This document shows, in pieces, positions 58,852-64,000 of a stretch of 64,000 nucleotides of DNA. Location: positions 620,001 to 684,000 of the forward strand of contig JAIWZP010000001.1 of NCBI GenBank assembly GCA_025201375.1, in the 5' to 3' direction. The translations under genes and the position numbers were made by a program. The DNA is from Gongronella butleri (lineage: Eukaryota > Mucoromycota > Mucoromycetes > Mucorales > Cunninghamellaceae). Each line of letters opens with the position of its first letter. Position 1 is the stretch's first letter. Under the pieces are notes generated by a model. That model saw only the letters and a program-made list of their open reading frames with translations. It was not told the DNA's origin and did not search any database.

Positions 58852-60856
58852 GGTGTATGAAAAAGATCGAAAAAAGGGTAACAAAATGGAAAAGAAACAA
58901 GAAGGAATCGATCAAAAGGGCATTTGCCCTTTTCTCGTGCTGTTTCCTTGCCGGATTTCAAACACCGCCGCAGTTTCAACATGAAAATAGCCCAAATGGC
59001 AATTTCCTCGACATTCATTTCATTTCCACGTCATATTGATGGCGCAGAACGTGAATAGCAGATGCAAAATATATCTACAGTACGGCGAGCTTTATGTGCA
59101 TCGCCTCAAACTGTGTTGGGCCATGCTTCAAAACTGCTCAAAGTACAGTACCCCAATTCTGCAATTGATGGCGTCACAGCTACTCGACCTCTCTCAAATT
59201 ACTAATTTTCTGTCATGAGCGTCAAAAGCAATGCAGAGACTTTGAAAAAAAGTGACCTGGATAATGCATGATGCATATGCAAAATCATCAGTTTAAAATT
59301 GACGTGCAACCTGTTTTACAAGATTGACCCGACCAATGGCCGTGAAAACTTGTTGTTATTGAATCTTTACCTCGAGCATCCATTGGTTCAAATACGGAAG
59401 CGTCTTGACAAGGATCTCAGGAAGGCCGTATCATAAATTTCGATTTTAACGTTAAATGAATGAAACTCGCCAACCAGATATTGCAGAGTTCCAAAACAAA
59501 TTCTAGCATGAATAAGAGAGCTGGACACAATATTGAGATTCATTTGTCGTTCCTGGTTGTTTTGGCGCGCTACACACAAACCGACATTTTGCCATGGTGA
59601 GGTCTCAAAACAAAAATCGAAAAATCAGGTCCTCAGAATGACCTCAAATTTGCGCAAAGAAGTCTCTATGGCGAAACCAACAAATATGACAAAAAACAGG
59701 GCGGGCCATCTGGTGAATGACGAACAATGGCAGATTTTGGTTTACACTGTGCGCACGAATAGCGTTGAAAAAAACGCGTTCATTGACACGTCCCGACGCG
59801 TTCATTGAAACACCCCGACGCGTCCACTAGCAAGAAATACGCCGCGTGCATGAATTTGATGAGAAACAGGCACGCGTAACACGACGTCTGACGCGGGGTT
59901 TCTCGCATCGAAAATTGCCTATAATTTGAAAACCGCGTCAAATATACCAAAAATCGCTGTTTTTTCAAAGATCACCCATGTCCACGTAACCAGCAGGCTG
60001 TGCTCTTTCTGATGCAATGATTTCCAAGGCATTGTGGTCATTTTTTTTGTAGAGTTACACTTGTGGTGCACTCAATTCCATTTTACGTGATAACCAGTCG
60101 ATGGACCTCTGGATTTTATTGTATTTTTATAGGTGAATGTGATGTGTTCACCATGCGATTGAATAGCAAGGTGATCAGAGGGCCTTAATTTTGCATTTTC
60201 AAATCCTTGACTGTACCCTAGGAAAAATTGGCAGATTTTCAAAATCGTCATTGCGCGACATTCAGTAGTCGCGGTGCGTCAAGAGTGGGCTCATTCGATA
60301 AGAAAATCTTACGTTAGCTGGTTCATAAAGCACGTTTCCTGCAAATTAAGGAAATCAAGGATAAACCATCAAATAACAACAATAGTGATGTAATCGCTAT
60401 TATATTGGCCACCACGACAACCTTTGTTTTTTTATTGCACAGCAGGCGACTAGTAAAAGTTCAACATGTACACAGTGTTTGACAAACAGCATTGATCAAA
60501 CAAACCTGACCAACATAACCCAAAACACCAATAAATACAAAAAAACAAAATTACTTTCGCTTCAGTGACTTGATCCTTGTTATATTTGAACCAGTTGTTC
60601 TTCATTGATATTGAAAGACTTGTGTAAAAGTTTGAAATCATCAAGTCCGTCGAGACAAGATTTCGCCGAAAAACCCAAGATTTCTCAGAAAACATCATTT
60701 TATCTTTGCATAAGATTGTTTTATGAATTTTTTTGAATTTGTGTAACAAAAGGGTGTCTATGCTGAAAACATAATGAGTGATCAAAAAGTGGATGGGTGT
60801 GGCATGTGTGCACAAAAAAAAAACACACACAGGAATCGAATAAAATTTAAAAAGCA
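58852..60856. other. Intergenic region with dispersed repeat and 3' UTR of the transporter gene
   Basis: The first few hundred bp are the Prp28 upstream region. A dispersed repeat lies at about 59770-60060 (see its entry). TTTTTTTATTGC at about 60429 gives an AATAAA signal for the leftward transporter gene, so about 60430-60856 is probably its 3' UTR. A 136-codon frame at 60450-60860 within it is AT-rich and I reject it as a gene. TACAGTA motifs occur near 59076 and 59139. Confidence 0.45.
59770..60030. repeat. Dispersed ACGCGT-rich repeat, copy 2
   Basis: Direct-orientation partner of 23340-23600, with the same order of blocks (GACGCGTCCA, CTGACGCGG, AAACCGCGTC, ATACCAAAAA, GATCACC, CACGTA). 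Near 59787-59825 two ACGCGT-containing units are spaced about 25 bp apart (CCCGACGCGTTCATTGA and CCCGACGCGTCCACTAG). Confidence 0.55.
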
Positions 60857-62661
60857 TCACAGCGTGATGGTCAGGGACTTTGGTTTTCCGGCAGGGTACA
60901 CGATCATGGTGGAGGCAAAGAGACCGACGGACAGGCCCAGTGCTACATTGAGCATGCTGAGAGCAAAAGACGCGTGATCGAGGTCTTTTTGGTTAAGGAA
61001 CGCGTATGCCCCGCGCACACCGAGCGAGCCGGGCAAAAGGAGGGTGATTCCGACACACAATGGCGACAGTGGCTGTTCATCAAAGAACCGCAGCGTCAGA
61101 CTCGCATACAAACCAATGACTAAAGTAGCCATTGAATTGAGCACCATGTCGTCGTCGATGAAATCTTGCATAAAATACGTCACACAGAACCCGAGCGCCG
61201 CGCACACTAACTGAGAAAGCCATTGGCGCCACGCGGCGCCGAAGGAGAGGCCAATGCCCACGCTCATCAGCGGAAACAAAGGTATAAATGTCCATGAAGG
61301 CACACCGGTATTTGCAGGGCACGTGCCGCCCAAAGGCGCCACCGGATCGAGCGCGCTATAAAGAAAGCTGCCGAGATGCAATCCGTATGCCAACATGAAT
61401 GTGTAAAAAATCGCATTGGCCATCCGAATCGCACCAGACACCACCTGCCGTTCGGTCAATTCCATCTAAACAAGACAAATAAGCGTTTTTTTTTTTTGCT
61501 TTTTTCCCCACTTTTTTTTTTTTTTTTTTTTTGGATGGAACTTGCCACTGAAATGGTCATGTTGTAACCAGGGAGAAGAATGACAATAGCAGGGATGACA
61601 GAGGCATTATAGCATGCATGTTGATGTAATGCGCGACCAATGAATGAGACGAGTGCGCACGCGGACACGTCAAAGACGCGCGCGTACACAGGGAATTTCA
61701 TCGCAAGTGCCAAGAGACTGCCCATGATGGCGCCCAACATGCTGCTAATGCCGGCATCAATCCACGTTCCGTGGAAAATAATAATAGACGCGCTGAAACC
61801 GAGCAAAATGAACGAAATCAGCATTGTCCACGGGTCTGCCGTGTGCTTTTTGCGCGTCAGCACGCGTAATTGGTACATGGTTGCGTCGTACATGGCATCA
61901 CCGCGCAGAAACGCGTTTATTGCGTGTGCAATGGCGCCTAGACGGTATGTATCGGGCCAAGTGCTTGATTTCAGCAACATCGCCGGAAAATGACGCTGTT
62001 GGTGCTCATTTTCACGCTCATCGACGTCATTGAGCGCCTTGGCGTCACCAATGCCGATGTAATTGGCCTGGTGACTCCCAGTTTCCTGCGAATCCGACAT
62101 GGCGGTTCCCAAGAATGACGATGAAGAGGACGCAGCCACGCCTTTCTCATCGGTTGCCGCAGGCAACCCTGTGATAAGCACAGATTCATGCGTAAACGCC
62201 AGCACCAACGCACCCAAGCCCAGCTTCTGCCCTGTCAGAGTCAATCCCTTTTCCTTTTGATCTCAAACAAAGCCAGATAAAAAGAAAAATGGAGCAAAAC
62301 GAGACAAAAAAGGACAAATGGCAAGATAAAAAAGGGACGCAAAGAAAAGCGATGTAAGCGCCAAGTCATTGCACGCTTCCCCAACCCTTGCTCCAATACA
62401 CACGATGCAATGGGTCGGCGCGCCGCACGACAGCAATAGTTGGCCCAATATCCGTATCATCTCGATTTTGTCGGCCATGCTGAGAACAACCGTCGACGAG
62501 GGCCGCGCACAAACGTCGTCCATGGCCACATCGCTGCCTTCGAGGAGAACTTTGTGTGAATCAGGGTTGGGATCCACAATTGTTGAAAACGAATCGTATT
62601 TTATCGCGCGAGGACAAGGCCGCCGTTCCTCGATGTCGTCAAACTGTGTTGAAACCTCCAT
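60857..62661 (-). CDS. ThrE/Prm10-like ten-helix membrane protein (DUF1212 family)
   Basis: Three exons from MEVSTQFDDIEERRP (62661) to the stop at 60857, about 550 residues. The N-terminal part has LLLSCGAPTHCIVCIGARVGEAC, the family's amphipathic helix. The first membrane domain includes ISFILLGFSASIIIFHGTW, DAGISSMLGAIMGSLLALA and the reentrant signature ASVIPAIVILLPGYNMTIS. The second domain includes MSVGIGLSFGAAW and LCVGITLLLPGSLGVRGAYAF. Bacterial relatives export threonine and serine; fungal Prm10 is pheromone-regulated with unknown substrate. Intron 2 is canonical and joins TIS to MELTERQVV. Intron 1 lies near 62365-62237 but lacks a clear GT donor at the homology break. The candidate is a GC donor, a longer exon, or a sequence error. 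Confidence 0.85.
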
Positions 62662-63733
62662 CGTCAAAGTAAAAAAAAAAAAAAAAGAAGAAAAAGTGAG
62701 ATCGGGCGAGAAAATCGATCGAGCCAAGGGATCGGGGGTCTTTTTTTCTCATTTTCGGGCCCACGCTCGGGTCAATCGCTGCCTGACGTCTTTTTGTAAA
62801 TGAGAACCCTCGTTCTCAATCACAAGGAGGTATCTCGGCGTCGGATGTTGCTCGAGTTGGCAATTTTGGGATGAAATAGTGGTTTTCATTGCTTCAAAGC
62901 GGAGCAACGAGGCGCAGTCGTCCTGTGGAACGCTGTGAAGAATCGGAACAATGGGGCGAGCAGCATACACCGCTTGGGGCACGCACGCAACGCGACAAAA
63001 GCGTGGAACACGGCACCCATTATGCGCGCACATGGGATTTTTCTTTTTCTCTTTCCTCCTCGGAAGCACCATGATCCCAATTGAGGCAAGGCAGGTGTGG
63101 GGGAGGTGACACACATGAACAAAGGATCGACATGAAAAGCGAGCCGATGACGCATGGTCGTGTACGTACGCTGCATCTGCAAAAGACTGGCAGGAGCAAA
63201 AAAAAAAAAAGAAAGTTTATAATGGATGAATTTGGAGCGCTTTGTCACGACAGTTGCACATGCAGTCGTCTTGAAAAAAAAGGTAATTGTCTTGCGAGAA
63301 GAAGGGGGCAAGGCAAGTGATACGCCTCGTTTTAACCTAAAAATTGCCATTCTCACTATTTAAATGCAACAATAACCGCAAAAATATGCAGAAACGACCA
63401 TTTGAATTTCATCCATGCTCTTCCCTTTGTCGACCCGCATGCACGTGACCACACGCCAACAGCCTTCTTTACATGTTCGTAGAGCCATTTGCAAACAACT
63501 CAAAAAAAAAAAAAAAGAGAGAGTGCGACGGTAGCCAATTGACCAGGCAGACAGAAACAGCTCGTTGATTCAATGATAAAAAGTATAATACAGGTTTATT
63601 ATTTACAAGGTCTAGGTGCTTGGCGGATGCTTGGGATAGAGGGAGACGAAGGGACAGAAATGACAATGAAGGAAAAAAATAAAAGAAAAAAGCAAGGAGC
63701 CGTGAACCTGCAGCTCCAATTCATTTTCTATTT
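62662..63733. other. Intergenic region, no supported gene
   Basis: Upstream region of the transporter gene and 3' flank of the partial gene at the right edge. A 121-codon frame (62749-63114 minus) and a 156-codon frame (62886-63356 minus) overlap with different reading and no domain. Their common part could hide a small exon, but nothing is recognisable. TTATTATTTAC at about 63597 may be a polyadenylation signal for the right-edge gene. Confidence 0.4.
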
Positions 63734-64000
63734 TTAAGCAAAATTCATGGGCACGGTATTGTGGTGAGGCATGGGCTCCGAAAAGTAGTGTTGGTTGCCA
63801 GAGGGGGTGCGAGAGTGGGTGAGCATATCGGAATTGGCAGGGCTGGGAGGCAATTGTTGGGCAGAGGACGCGAGGTGCATGGCAGCGGTGTCAATGGCAA
63901 AGACGGGGGCGTGGGTGACTGGGGGCTGGCTGTACGATGTCAAAAAGACGTGTTGCGGGCTGGCCGTGGTAGCATGGGATTCCATTTTCACCATTTCGGC
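63734..64000 (-). CDS. C-terminal fragment of an unidentified protein (cut by window end)
   Basis: An open frame on the minus strand enters from the window edge and ends with TAA at 63734-63736 after at least 88 residues. The segment is polar and disordered, rich in Ser, Pro, His, Gln and Thr (LASSAQQLPPSPANSD, SRTPSGNQHYFSEPMPHH). GC-rich codons match the confirmed genes, and the flank after the stop is AT-rich. Such tails are common in fungal transcription factors and signalling proteins, but no domain is in view, so function is unknown. Confidence 0.6.
   Translation of the reverse strand, partial: AEMVKMESHATTASPQHVFLTSYSQPPVTHAPVFAIDTAAMHLASSAQQLPPSPANSDMLTHSRTPSGNQHYFSEPMPHHNTVPMNFA

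Noticed and set aside
60450..60860. A 136-codon minus-strand frame with hydrophobic stretches
   Set aside because: It is very AT-rich and has unbiased codons. It lies between the transporter stop codon and its likely polyadenylation signal, so it is probably 3' UTR.

Overview
The window is nuclear DNA from a eukaryote and most likely from a fungus. Genes are split by many short introns (about 50-350 bp), are spaced a few hundred bp to 2 kb apart and lie on both strands. The gene set includes fungal-type members: a YML020W-type protein, importin-4/Kap123, a GH81 glucanase, a ThrE/Prm10-like transporter, and STN1 of the telomeric CST complex. Together with homopolymer-rich introns and moderate GC this suggests an early-diverging fungus (Mucoromycota-like), but the taxon is inferred and not proven by any marker here. 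I recognise no rRNA, tRNA or CRISPR.

Layout. 1-2.1 kb: the 3' end of an unknown gene, a tiny membrane-protein gene and spacer. 2.2-9.9 kb: a tandem duplication of about 3.7-4 kb. Each copy carries an eight-exon multi-pass membrane protein gene (both intact) followed upstream by the proteasome alpha-2 gene. Alpha-2 is intact in the right-hand copy (8767-9908) and decayed in the left-hand copy (about 4860-5345). 10.2-12.7 kb: YML020W-like protein. 13.8-18.7 kb: a divergent pair, GH81 glucanase and secreted aspartic protease. 19-22.7 kb: Kap123. 24.1-26.9 kb: DJ-1 family protein and a polyQ membrane protein. 28.8-33.6 kb: 4-hydroxyphenylpyruvate dioxygenase, Mediator subunit 18 and a glutathione S-transferase. 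34.9-39.8 kb: RasGEF and AlkB homolog 1, convergent. 41.3-48.3 kb: Yip1-family protein and insulin-degrading enzyme, divergent. 48.3-52.9 kb: a gene-free AT-rich island holding a 1.0 kb TA-flanked inverted-repeat (foldback) element. 52.9-62.7 kb: STN1, ribosomal protein eL42, a small two-helix membrane protein, Prp28 helicase and the ThrE/Prm10-like transporter. The window ends inside an unidentified gene.

The recognised genes are housekeeping or general metabolic functions (protein turnover, nuclear import, splicing, transcription, translation, telomere capping, tyrosine catabolism). They share no operon-like logic. The accessory signals are the tandem duplication, the foldback element, a diverged dispersed repeat shared by two intergenic regions (about 23.3 and 59.8 kb), frequent ACGCGT blocks between genes, recurrent TACAGTAT/ATGATA motifs, GC-AG introns, ATG-only coding exons and very long intronic A/T homopolymers. 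All spliced models were built by eye from splice consensus, reading-frame continuity and recalled family similarity. Where I summed exon lengths (7-TM copy A, alpha-2, YML020W-like, GH81, Kap123, HPPD, eL42) they give whole numbers of codons.
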